Source: a bacterium (GTDB lineage Bacteria; Cyanobacteriota; Vampirovibrionia; Gastranaerophilales; Gastranaerophilaceae). Taken from it: a stretch of DNA of 64,000 nucleotides. The notes under the pieces were generated by a model. The model had not been told where the DNA came from. It ran no database searches and saw nothing but the letters and a program-made list of their open reading frames with translations. How positions within the stretch are numbered: position 1 is the stretch's first letter; each line of letters begins with the position of its first letter. The translations under genes and the position numbers were made by a program. The DNA is taken from NCBI GenBank assembly GCA_017542305.1, contig JAFXXK010000025.1, positions 1 through 64,000 of the forward strand, read 5' to 3'. Below, one piece after another: positions 1 to 8,000 of the stretch.

Positions 1-133
1 CGTCTTTATTCACGTCAAAGATATCGAAGAGCTTTTTATGCTTATCGTCTAATTGTTCTTTACGGACGCCGTGCTTGAACTTTTCCAAACGTTCCTGCTG
101 TCCGCCGTTATTTATGCCGAATTCGTCTGCCAT
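1..133 (-). CDS. EF-hand domain protein, N-terminal part (runs off the window start)
   Basis: Only the first 44 codons are visible. The start ATG (complement of 131-133) has a good ribosome-binding site (GGAGA about 8 bases upstream). The protein begins MADEFGINNGG, has a charged helix, and ends in FDIFDVNKD. That is the entering helix and first calcium-ligand positions (D-x-N-x-D) of an EF-hand loop. Calcium-binding EF-hand proteins are common in Gastranaerophilales, but the rest of this one is outside the window, so the number of hands and the function are unknown. A TATAAT -10 box reads leftward at 184-179. The gene is divergent from the anti-sigma gene at 299. Confidence 0.6.
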   Translation of the reverse strand, partial: MADEFGINNGGQQERLEKFKHGVRKEQLDDKHKKLFDIFDVNKD

Positions 134-298
134 TTTCTTTTCTCCAAAAAAAATACTACATCATGGCATAACGACTATATTATAGAAATCTTTAAAAATT
201 CGGGTGTTAGTTTTACAAATATTAACATGTAAAAATATTTTCTTAAAAAATGAACAATTAAAAATTAATTTCGTTATAATGATATATAGGTTAAAAAC

Positions 299-643
299 AT
301 GAAAGAAAAATGCAAACAATATGAAGGACTAATGACATTCGGTGACGAAGAACGCTTGCTGGCTCACATTGAAACCTGCGAAGATTGCAGGGCTGAACAT
401 GAACGTATGGCAAGGGTTTCCGAACTTATTCAGGAAGTTGCACCATCAATTAAAGAAAAACGCAGAAATAATGCTCGTTTAAAAATGGCGTGTGCTTCCT
501 TTGCGTTAGTGTTATTTGTATCGACATTAGGGGTTGTAAACTTCAATACCGATATACACGATACTATAATGTACGGGCAAACGATGACACTGGAAGATTA
601 CGGATTGCCTGTTGACTCGTACGGTTTAATTATGGTGAATTAA
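299..643 (+). CDS. Membrane anti-sigma factor with a zinc-finger-like motif
   Basis: This 114-residue protein has an N-terminal H-x3-C-x2-C motif (HIETCEDC, residues 23-30), the signature of ZAS-type anti-sigma domains. One transmembrane helix follows at about residues 62-82, then a short outer tail. Such proteins hold an ECF sigma factor inactive at the membrane until an envelope signal arrives. Its stop codon overlaps the start of the sigma gene by one base (TAATG), which indicates translational coupling. The anti-sigma gene coming first is the reverse of the commonest order. A TATAAT box at 275-280 is a plausible -10. The assignment rests on motif, topology and neighbour. Confidence 0.75.
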   Translation: MKEKCKQYEGLMTFGDEERLLAHIETCEDCRAEHERMARVSELIQEVAPSIKEKRRNNARLKMACASFALVLFVSTLGVVNFNTDIHDTIMYGQTMTLEDYGLPVDSYGLIMVN

Positions 644-1140
644 TGAATTTAAAAGAAATTATAGAATCAAATAAAGAAAATGTCAGAAACATTATAAAAA
701 TGATATCAGGCGAACATAATGAAGATCTCGAACAGGAAGTATATTTAAGAGTCTGGAAAAACTCTGATAAGTACGAAGAACGAGGCAGCGTAAAAGGCTG
801 GATATCAACAATAACCAAAAACATAACAAAAGATTACCTGAAATCGGCTGTAGTAAGGCGGGAACAGCTTACCGCAGAAGATGATACAACTTTCGACACA
901 TTAAGAGATAAGAAAGAAACTCCGGAATTAAGACTTATCACAAATGACAGACAAAAACGTATTACTCAGGCAATCAATAGTTTAAAGCCAAAATTTAAAG
1001 AAGTAATTTTGTACTGTGAAGTCTACGGACATACATATGAAGAAGCTGCAGCAAAATATAAATGTCCGGTAGGTACAATAAAATCAAGACTTTACAATGC
1101 AAAAAAACAGTTAGCAGAGGAACTGGAAGACTTATTATAA
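643..1140 (+). CDS. ECF-type RNA polymerase sigma factor
   Basis: This 165-residue protein has the two-domain ECF layout. Region 2 (about residues 10-75) includes DLEQEVYLRVWKN and the DNA-contacting GWISTITKNITKDYL. A variable linker is followed by region 4 (about residues 105-160), with a helix-turn-helix around HTYEEAAAKYKCPVGTIKSR. It would direct polymerase to a small regulon, probably envelope stress, since the gene upstream encodes a membrane anti-sigma factor and the gene downstream a Spy-like periplasmic protein. Translation is coupled to the upstream gene by a 1-base overlap. Its target promoters cannot be named from this window. Confidence 0.9.
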   Translation: MNLKEIIESNKENVRNIIKMISGEHNEDLEQEVYLRVWKNSDKYEERGSVKGWISTITKNITKDYLKSAVVRREQLTAEDDTTFDTLRDKKETPELRLITNDRQKRITQAINSLKPKFKEVILYCEVYGHTYEEAAAKYKCPVGTIKSRLYNAKKQLAEELEDLL

Positions 1141-1160
1141 AAAATAGAAAGGGTAAAAAT

Positions 1161-1724
1161 ATGAAGAAAATTTTATTATTAGCAGGAGTTTTGGCTCTTA
1201 CGGTATCAACACAGGCTTTTGCAGAAGAAACGCAGACATTGCCCGTAAAAGAGCATAAACAATTTGAAAAACCATGTCCTAACAAAATGCATAAACCTCC
1301 TATGCATCAAAACAAGGAAGTATTTGAAAAACGTCTTAAATTGACAGATGAACAAAAAGCTAAGGCTAAAGAAATCCACAAAAAAGGTTTTGAAGAAATC
1401 AAACCTATTATGGATAACCTGAAATTGAAACATGAGGAAATCGAAGCTGTTAAACGTTCAAACCTTGCACCGGAAGTTCAGGCAGAAAAAATCGTTCAAT
1501 TGAAAAAAGAATGCCGTGAATTAAAACATAAGGCAAGAGATATTCAAATGAAAAATATGAAAGAATTTGAGGCTATTTTGACTGACAAACAGAAAAAAGA
1601 ACTTAAAAAGATTAAAGAGGAAGGCAGAAAAAAATTTGAGAAGGCTCACAAAAAAGGCGGATTTAAAATGCCGCCAAAAGAAGGGATTTTCCCTCCGAAA
1701 CCGCCTGTTCCGGAAGAGAAGTAA
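1161..1724 (+). CDS. Spy/CpxP/ZraP-like periplasmic protein
   Basis: The start is the ATG at 1161, preceded by GAAAGGG. It gives a clean Sec signal peptide (MKKILLLAGVLALTVSTQAFA, residues 1-21) and a 187-residue precursor. The mature part is helical and very Lys/Glu-rich. Around residues 60-80 it carries LKLTDEQKAKAKEIHKK, matching the LTxxQ repeat of the Spy/CpxP family, with a second weaker copy (LTDKQKKELKKIKEE) near residue 140. Family members are periplasmic chaperones or metal/envelope-stress sensors. Its position 20 bases after an ECF sigma gene suggests it is a regulon member or feedback sensor. The tail is Pro/Lys-rich. Confidence 0.75.
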   Translation: MKKILLLAGVLALTVSTQAFAEETQTLPVKEHKQFEKPCPNKMHKPPMHQNKEVFEKRLKLTDEQKAKAKEIHKKGFEEIKPIMDNLKLKHEEIEAVKRSNLAPEVQAEKIVQLKKECRELKHKARDIQMKNMKEFEAILTDKQKKELKKIKEEGRKKFEKAHKKGGFKMPPKEGIFPPKPPVPEEK

Positions 1725-1730
1725 TAACCA

Positions 1731-1771
1731 ATCGGGATGTGTTAACAATTGTTAATACATCCCGATTTTTT
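1731..1771 (+). terminator. Rho-independent terminator of the sigma operon
   Basis: A near-perfect inverted repeat (ATCGGGATGT at 1731-1740 pairing with ACATCCCGAT at 1757-1766, with TTAACAATTGTTAA in between) is followed by a T-run at 1766-1771. It lies 7 bases after the Spy-like stop codon. Confidence 0.9.
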
Positions 1772-1807
1772 AGGCAATTTTTTATATTCAGCATCATATA
1801 GAAAGGT

Positions 1808-2572
1808 ATGAGCATAAATTCACCCGTATCTAATATCTCATTTACCTCAAAATGCTGCCCCATCAAGCCTTTTACAGTCAAAACAAAAATGGGCGAAATC
1901 AGATTTGAGGAAATTCCTGTAGAATTTTGTGAAAAAGAGAGTGCTATTAGAAAAATGGTGGATTTTTTCTTTGCTAATTTTTCAAAAAATACCAGAGATC
2001 CGGGATGGTTAAAATTTCAGCTGCCGGAAAATGCAGCAGAATTCAAGAAATTTAAAGAATCTTTTTATCCTGTATATAAATGGCTTTTCAGGGAAGATGA
2101 CGGGCATTTATCTATGCTTGTAGCAAGAAACGAAAAGAATGAGGTTTGCGGCGGGTGTTTGTCATACGGGTTTGATGAGGTTCCTGCCTCAAGAAAGACA
2201 ACGCTTTACATAGATTCTCTTGCAGTTGATGAAAGATACAGAGGGCTTGATATCGGCAGAATTTTAGTTGAAAAATCCATTGAAGCAGGGAAAGGATTTT
2301 TTACCGACATATTTTTGCACGGTGAAAAGCTTGCGGGCGGGTTTTATGAAAAACTCGGGTTTAAAAAGTTAAATCCAAGAAACCCTGCTCAGAAAAAAGT
2401 TATAGACTATATTGCAAATGACAGGTTTGATTATCCGGAATACATAAACCTGTATTCCAGACCGCTTCAGCCTAACAAACCCCGTTGGTACAAATTAGCG
2501 GCAGAAGCTATTGAGAAAGAGCAAGATGAAAAAATAAAACAATTGTTTATGCAATGTAGAAAACAAGATTAA
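1808..2572 (+). CDS. GNAT family N-acetyltransferase
   Basis: This 254-residue protein has a GNAT core at about residues 85-190. The acetyl-CoA-binding beta4/alpha3 segment LYIDSLAVDERYRGLDIGR shows the family's R/Q-x-x-G-x-G/A pattern in slightly diverged form (RYRGLDIGR). The substrate cannot be inferred. The first 35 residues (NISFTSKCCPIKPF) are a lineage-type leader outside the domain. The ribosome-binding site GAAAGG is unusually close to this ATG, so an internal start at 1889 is possible. The last 26 bases overlap the end of the convergent permease gene. Confidence 0.8.
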   Translation: MSINSPVSNISFTSKCCPIKPFTVKTKMGEIRFEEIPVEFCEKESAIRKMVDFFFANFSKNTRDPGWLKFQLPENAAEFKKFKESFYPVYKWLFREDDGHLSMLVARNEKNEVCGGCLSYGFDEVPASRKTTLYIDSLAVDERYRGLDIGRILVEKSIEAGKGFFTDIFLHGEKLAGGFYEKLGFKKLNPRNPAQKKVIDYIANDRFDYPEYINLYSRPLQPNKPRWYKLAAEAIEKEQDEKIKQLFMQCRKQD

Positions 2573-3281
2573 TCAAAAAGTCAGCGACAAGCATATAAAC
2601 CGTTGAAAGTATAGCCGCCTGAGTTGTGGAAATACCGACTTCCTTTGCACCGCCTCTTGTTTCATAACCCTGTGTAGCACAAACCAATGAAACCAATGCT
2701 CCGAATATCGAAGCCTTGAGTAAACTTATATACAAATCTCTTGTATGCAGCCATGCCCACGCAGAATACATATACCTTTGCGGGTGAAGATTAATGGTAA
2801 GATTTGCGACAACCATACCGCCGACAACTCCGACGAGTTCCGCAATCAAAACTACCATCGGGATAGTTAAGGCAGTAGCAACAACTCTCGGGGTGAAATA
2901 ATAACCTACAGGGTCAACCTTGAGTGTTTTAATCGCATCAACCTGCTCAGTAACCTGCATATTAGCGATTTCCGCAGATATTGCCGTACCGGCTCTTGCA
3001 CCGACGGCCAAAGCAACGAATCCCGGTGCGATTTCACGGATAAGAACTATCATAATTGTCCCGCCGATATAAGCTTCCGCCCCCGACATCAAAAATTGCT
3101 TTGCAACCTGAATCGTGATAACAGATGCCGCAATGAATACGATAATCAAAGATATTGGCAAAGAATCATAACTCAAAGACAAAGCCTGCTCAACTACCGC
3201 AGAGAACTTCAACTGTCCCGTAAACAGGTATTTAAAGCATTTTATTAAATTTTGGGTGCATTTGCCTAAAAATGAAATCAT
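2547..3281 (-). CDS. mlaE: MlaE-family ABC transporter permease (lipid trafficking)
   Basis: This 244-residue integral membrane protein matches the MlaE/YrbE/TGD1 permease family. It has an N-terminal amphipathic helix, about five membrane helices, and the conserved central segment IREIAPGFVALAVGARAGTAISAE with the later EVGISTTQAAI. In Mla systems the permease works with an ATPase (MlaF) and an MCE protein (MlaD) to move phospholipids between inner and outer membranes; neither partner gene is adjacent here. Full length for the family. The start is supported by AAGGG upstream. The 3' end overlaps the convergent acetyltransferase gene by 26 bp. Confidence 0.9.
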   Translation of the reverse strand: MISFLGKCTQNLIKCFKYLFTGQLKFSAVVEQALSLSYDSLPISLIIVFIAASVITIQVAKQFLMSGAEAYIGGTIMIVLIREIAPGFVALAVGARAGTAISAEIANMQVTEQVDAIKTLKVDPVGYYFTPRVVATALTIPMVVLIAELVGVVGGMVVANLTINLHPQRYMYSAWAWLHTRDLYISLLKASIFGALVSLVCATQGYETRGGAKEVGISTTQAAILSTVYMLVADFLINLVFYIA

Positions 3282-3363
3282 AACATCAACCCTTATGTAT
3301 TAATACTAACACAAAGAACAGAAAATGTAATATGGGGAATGAAACGGATGATAATAAATAATA

Positions 3364-3585
3364 TTATTTGAATATTGGTATAAGGGTGTCAACGGAGACA
3401 TTAAGTGCAATTGCAAGGTTAGCAATAACTACTAATGAGGGGCTGAATTTTCCGGCTTCGATGCGAGAGAGATATTCTGGTGTAATATCAGCCATTTCTG
3501 CTAGTTTTTCTTGTGAGATATTTTTTCTTGCACGTTCAACTCTTAAATTTTCTGCGAATAGTTTAATGATTTCTTCTCGGTTCAT
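3364..3585 (-). CDS. XRE-family transcriptional regulator (Cro/CI-type HTH)
   Basis: This 73-residue protein is a single HTH_3 domain. A first helix with FAENLRVERARKNIS is followed by the HTH QEKLAEMADITPEYLSRIEAG and a closing helix (SPSLVVIANLAIALNVSVDTL). It has no extra sensor domain, as is typical for small repressors of mobile or accessory modules. It is divergent from the three-gene operon starting at 3758. A 14-bp perfect palindrome at 3641-3654 lies in the shared intergenic region, so it is the likely regulator of that operon and of itself. Binding itself is inferred. Confidence 0.85.
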   Translation of the reverse strand: MNREEIIKLFAENLRVERARKNISQEKLAEMADITPEYLSRIEAGKFSPSLVVIANLAIALNVSVDTLIPIFK

Positions 3586-3603
3586 ATAAACAGTGTATCT
3601 TAT

Positions 3604-3631
3604 TTGACAAAAATATCTAATAACTTATAAT
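3604..3631 (+). promoter_or_regulatory. Sigma-70-type promoter of the accessory operon
   Basis: TTGACA (3604-3609) and TATAAT (3626-3631) are both perfect consensus boxes, 16 bases apart. The predicted transcription start is near 3638, about 120 bases before the first gene at 3758. Confidence 0.7.
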
Positions 3632-3640
3632 TAAAGATAT

Positions 3641-3654
3641 TGACTTATAAGTCA
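3641..3654. promoter_or_regulatory. Candidate operator: 14-bp perfect palindrome
   Basis: TGACTTATAAGTCA is fully self-complementary and lies at about +3 to +16 of the predicted transcript, where a bound repressor would block initiation. A related but imperfect sequence, TAACTTATAATTA, lies at 3621-3633 over the -10 box. On the opposite strand a TATAAT (3659-3654) overlaps the palindrome edge and could be the -10 of the XRE gene. Confidence 0.6.
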
Positions 3655-3757
3655 TTATACTAGAAATATAGGTCAAGAGATTTTAATAATTATTCCGAAA
3701 ATATACTTGGGTTGAGAGATCAAATACGTACTATATGCCAAATATTGGGAGACAGGC

Positions 3758-4060
3758 ATGGAAGAAAATATAACTAGAGTAATACCAAAAGTTTGTCCAT
3801 TATGTGACAGCGAGTGCGAAAAAGTTTTTATTGAAAATAATTTTTCTCTTTCATTAATTGATTGTCAAAATTGCGGAGATTTTATATTTGAAACAATGTC
3901 GGCAGGAAAAGATATTTTAAATGAAATATCAAAAGAAGAAAAATTTTTATTAGCAAATTATTTTTCAAAATTACCGACAAACCATGCTGACCGCAGAACT
4001 CCTATAACAATTAAAAATTACAAAGAATTTGTAGAAAGGGCAAAAAATCATGGATGTTAA
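3758..4060 (+). CDS. Small CxxC zinc-ribbon protein of the accessory operon
   Basis: This 100-residue protein is not assigned to a known family. Two CxxC pairs near the N-terminus (CPLC at about 14-17 and CQNC at about 36-39) form a probable zinc ribbon. The remaining part is acidic then basic, with KEEKFLLANYFSKL. It is the first gene of a three-gene operon under the promoter at 3604. It overlaps the next gene by 11 bases, so translation is likely coupled. Base composition is markedly AT-rich compared with the housekeeping neighbours, consistent with acquisition by transfer. Function unknown. Confidence 0.65.
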   Translation: MEENITRVIPKVCPLCDSECEKVFIENNFSLSLIDCQNCGDFIFETMSAGKDILNEISKEEKFLLANYFSKLPTNHADRRTPITIKNYKEFVERAKNHGC

Positions 4061-4397
4061 TTCAATAATACAAGGATGTGAGAAAATTTTTAATATTGCA
4101 AGTGATATTAAAAATTCGGAATTGCTTGAAGAAATTTGTAGTCTTAAAAAGGCAATTTATGAATTAACAGAGGAAAATGTCCAATTAAAGAAAGAACTTG
4201 CAAATAAGAATAAATACAATATGAAACCCGAACAAAACTATTATGCAAACTATAATGAAGATGGCAACTTAGAGGGTAAATATTGCACACATTGCTATGA
4301 TGCTGAAAACTTAGCAATAAGACTTAATGAATATGAAAAGGGTAAATATTATTGTCCTCATTGTAAAAATAGTTATCAAGAAAGGAGAACAATATGA
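4050..4397 (+). CDS. Coiled-coil protein with C-terminal zinc ribbon
   Basis: This 115-residue protein has an N-terminal helix, then a leucine-rich coiled coil at about residues 25-52 (LKKAIYELTEENVQLKKEL), a Tyr/Asn-rich linker, and a C-terminal zinc ribbon with CTHC and CPHC pairs at about residues 79-105. The layout suggests a dimerising adaptor or nucleic-acid-binding protein. Family unknown. The start overlaps the upstream gene by 11 bases and the end overlaps the next gene by 4 bases (ATGA), typical of a tightly coupled operon. Small proteins of this form are common in mobile and defence islands, which is context and not proof of function. Confidence 0.65.
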   Translation: MDVNSIIQGCEKIFNIASDIKNSELLEEICSLKKAIYELTEENVQLKKELANKNKYNMKPEQNYYANYNEDGNLEGKYCTHCYDAENLAIRLNEYEKGKYYCPHCKNSYQERRTI

Positions 4398-4966
4398 TTA
4401 ATGATTTTGTTATAAATCCAATAGAAATTCTTGATTTATTTAAAGATATCGATTCAAGTTTAAGAAAATTAAATTTTATGAAAAAAGAAAAAGGAGAATT
4501 GAAAAGGAAATTAACCAATAAAGATTGGTATATTTTAAATTATGCAATTGATAATATAAATTATTCAATGAAAGCTATTAAATATTGTTTAAGAAATGGT
4601 ATTGGTAAAAAGCAGGCAACTAAATATCTTAAATTATACGGCCTGATTGGAGCAATAAATATTCAACAAAATGCGATAGCAGAAATATATAAAATTTTAA
4701 GAAAAGATTATACGGTTAAAAAAGATATAATTCAAATATGTAATCGTTTAATATTACAACCGTTGAATAGTGATGAAAATGGATTTTGTTATACGATAAG
4801 TTCTTATGTTGATGATTATATGGTGTCAGTAGTTGAATTTAATGTTGATAAACAGAAAGAAAAAGAATTGGACCCAACAACGAAATATAGACAAATAACC
4901 GTAAAACATTTAAAAGAGTTAAATTTATGTTTAAAGAAATTTTTAGATGTTTATTTTTATCCATAA
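4394..4966 (+). CDS. Uncharacterised helical protein, last gene of the accessory operon
   Basis: This 190-residue protein has no signal peptide or membrane helix. It is rich in Lys, Ile and Asn and mostly helical by pattern. The segment YGLIGAINIQQNAIAEIYK at about residues 75-95 resembles a helix seen in uncharacterised proteins near HEPN and abortive-infection families. This is an impression only: the canonical HEPN R-x4-6-H catalytic motif is absent. It overlaps the preceding gene by 4 bases (ATGA). It is strongly AT-rich, like the rest of the module. Confidence 0.6.
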   Translation: MINDFVINPIEILDLFKDIDSSLRKLNFMKKEKGELKRKLTNKDWYILNYAIDNINYSMKAIKYCLRNGIGKKQATKYLKLYGLIGAINIQQNAIAEIYKILRKDYTVKKDIIQICNRLILQPLNSDENGFCYTISSYVDDYMVSVVEFNVDKQKEKELDPTTKYRQITVKHLKELNLCLKKFLDVYFYP

Positions 4967-4974
4967 AGAGAAGT

Positions 4975-5004
4975 TTGACAAAATTTACTAATTAGTAGTG
5001 ATAG
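4975..5004 (+). promoter_or_regulatory. Possible autotransporter promoter with a palindromic spacer
   Basis: TTGACA (4975-4980) is a perfect -35. TGATAG (4999-5004) is a weak -10 at 18 bases. The spacer contains the perfect 12-bp palindrome TACTAATTAGTA (4986-4997), a good place for a repressor. The predicted start leaves almost no leader before the GAGGAG ribosome-binding site at 5011, which lowers confidence. Confidence 0.35.
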
Positions 5005-5022
5005 TAACAAGAGGAGCGGGAA

Positions 5023-8000
5023 ATGAAAAAGAGTAGTAATAGTATTAAAAACAGGTTATTGGTATCGGCGTTGGTGCCGTTGGCGATAATTGGTATTAGT
5101 TCTAATTCTGCTGATGCCGAAGATATTTATGCTCCTGTACCTACTCTGACAAAATTACACAATGAGGGTGCTGTTATACCTGATACTGACCCGGCTATTG
5201 TCTATCCAAATAGTTCTTATTCTATTGTTGCAGGTTCAGAAGATGATTATAGCTACAAAGTTAATTGCACAAACGAACAAGGTGAAAATACTACAAATTA
5301 TTATAAAATAAATTCTCAATTAGATAATATTAACGTAAGTAATTATACGCTACCAAATGGATATTCAACGCATGGTCGAGCGTACAATGATAATTCACTA
5401 ATAGATATTAATGTTTTAAATGTTACATTTCAGAATATTTCTGAGGGGTTGAATGTAAATGGTGCAGCACTAAATAATACAGGAACAATATCAAATATAA
5501 TTGCTGATTTTGTTAATAATCAAACATCTGGACAAGGTGGTGCAATATATAATAGTAATTCTGGAATAATAGATTATATTGATGGTAATTTTATAGGAAA
5601 TTCTGCCAAAGGAATAGAATCTAAAACTATGGGAGCAAGTGGAAATGGCGGTGCAATATACAATGAAGGTAAAATTGGTAAAATTATAGGTAATATTGTA
5701 AATAATTCGGCAACATCTGGATTTAAATACGATAGTTCTAATCATTATGTTTATTTACCTAGTCACGGTGGAGCAATATATAACATAGGTAATATAGGTG
5801 ATATATTTGCAAATTTTAAAGGTAACTATGCAGTACAAGGTGGTGCAATATATAATAATAATTATGGTCGTATAAATAATATTATAGGTGATTTTTATGG
5901 GAACAATATAGTTAATAATGGTATTATCCTAAATATAGAGGGAGATTTCCTAAAAATTACTTCTAGCGACGGTGCCATAGATAATACTAATAGGATAGAT
6001 AATATTACGGGTAATTTTATTGCAAATAACATTGCAGTACAAAATGAAGGAACTATAAAGAATATCACTGGTAACTTTATTGCAAATACAAATGGTGCTA
6101 TCAAAAATAATAGTTCTTCATCTTCAAAGACTATAAATAATATTACTAACAGTTCTTTTTACAACAACAATGGTGGTGCTATTAATAGTAAGCAGAATAT
6201 AAATATTGTTGCCGATAATGGTACATCTTCTTTTAAAGACAACTATATTGGTGAAGACAAAACTGCAATATATATGACCAATGCAAGTACATTAACTTTT
6301 GAAACAAAGAATAATGGTTCTATATATGTATATGATGATATTGACGGAACAACCGGATATAAAGTAAAAGTAACAAGTGATGGTACTGGCAGTTTTAATT
6401 TATACGGAAATATTAATAATGCTAACTTAGATATGGAAAATGCAAGTATTGACTCTGCAAATGGGAAAATAAATGATTTTAATTTTAATACATTAACCTC
6501 TGATGCTACTACAAATTATAAAATAGATATTAATTTATCTGGAGATACCCCAACTTCAGATACCTTTACAACTGGCGAAACTTCAAGTGGTACAATTACG
6601 ATTTCAGATATAAACTATAATGGAGCTGTAAAAGATTTCAAAGTTCAAGTCTTAAATGCCCAAAATGATAATATACAACTTGCAATAGGCGATAATCTTG
6701 CAGGAGAAAGACAAGAACTCGGTACTACATCTCAAGAATCAGAAGATACAATTTCTGCTAGTGCAAAATGGAATGATAAATTTCAAACATATACTCAAAC
6801 AGGTACTAGTTATGGAACAGTAAATACAGCCACTACCTCGACGACAAACGATAGTATTGAGTTGAAAGTAACAGATACAGAATGGGGTGAGAAAGTTTCA
6901 ACGGGTTCGCTCGGCGATACGTTGGCACTTGTCAATCAGCTAGAAACAACAGAAGATAGGAGTTTTACGTTTGATACGGCGAATGACAAATATAATGTTT
7001 CATCTGACCTTGGCACTACAACGGCAGGGAAATTTTCTGTTAACGGAGTTTCTAATGGTGAAAACCGTTCAGAAATCAATCTCAATGCACATAAGGGGTT
7101 CGAGTTAGACAATGCAACGACTTTAAACCTTAATGATGTAAGGCTTACGGGTAACAATACTTTAATCACAGTAAATAACCAAAATGCTGTTGTTAATCTG
7201 CAAAATGCAAACATCAACGGAAGTATAGCAAGCAATAACAGTTATACATTAAATATTAACGGCGACACGTCTGATAGAACAATAATTAACGGCACAGTCG
7301 GAAATGCCAATGCCACCTTAAACGGCGGCGAAGTAAAATTTAACACAGACACCTTCGAAGATGCCGAGTTTTCTGCCGTTGGCGGTACTGTCGACCTCGT
7401 TACGGGTCAGGTAGAAAACTACGACATCGGAAAATTAACATCTGATGAATCAACAAATTGGATATTTGAGATTAATGCTGACGGCTCTGGTGCAGACACT
7501 CTTACTGTCGGAACAGGTTCTAGCGGCACGGTTAATGTTTCAGAAATAAATTTCTTAAACGGTGATAGCCCGAGTAACGAATTTACAGTTCAATTACTCA
7601 ACGCAGAAGATGACAATATTCAACTTGCACTTGATTCATCTATTTCAGGCGAAAATCACAAAATAGGTACAACAACAAAAACTTCTCAAGATACGGTTAC
7701 GCCAACCGCAAAATGGAATCAGACTTTTAACAAATATACTCAAAACGGCACAAACTACGGTAATATTGACGTTGCAACAACCAACACAACAAACGACAGT
7801 TTGCAGCTCCAAATTACAAGTACCGAGTGGGATGATAAAGTAGTCAGCGGTTCTATGGGTGATACTCTTGCTCTTGTTAATCAGCTTGAAACTGAAGAAA
7901 ACAGAAACTTTAATTTTGATAAATCAAGTAATGTTTATAATGTAAAATCTGACCTCGGTACAAGTTCAGAAGGTGTTATGAATGTCAATGGGGTTTATGA

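Noticed and set aside
1062-1160. Longer N-terminus for the Spy-like protein
   Set aside because: The extension overlaps the sigma gene and destroys the signal peptide at the true start (1161).
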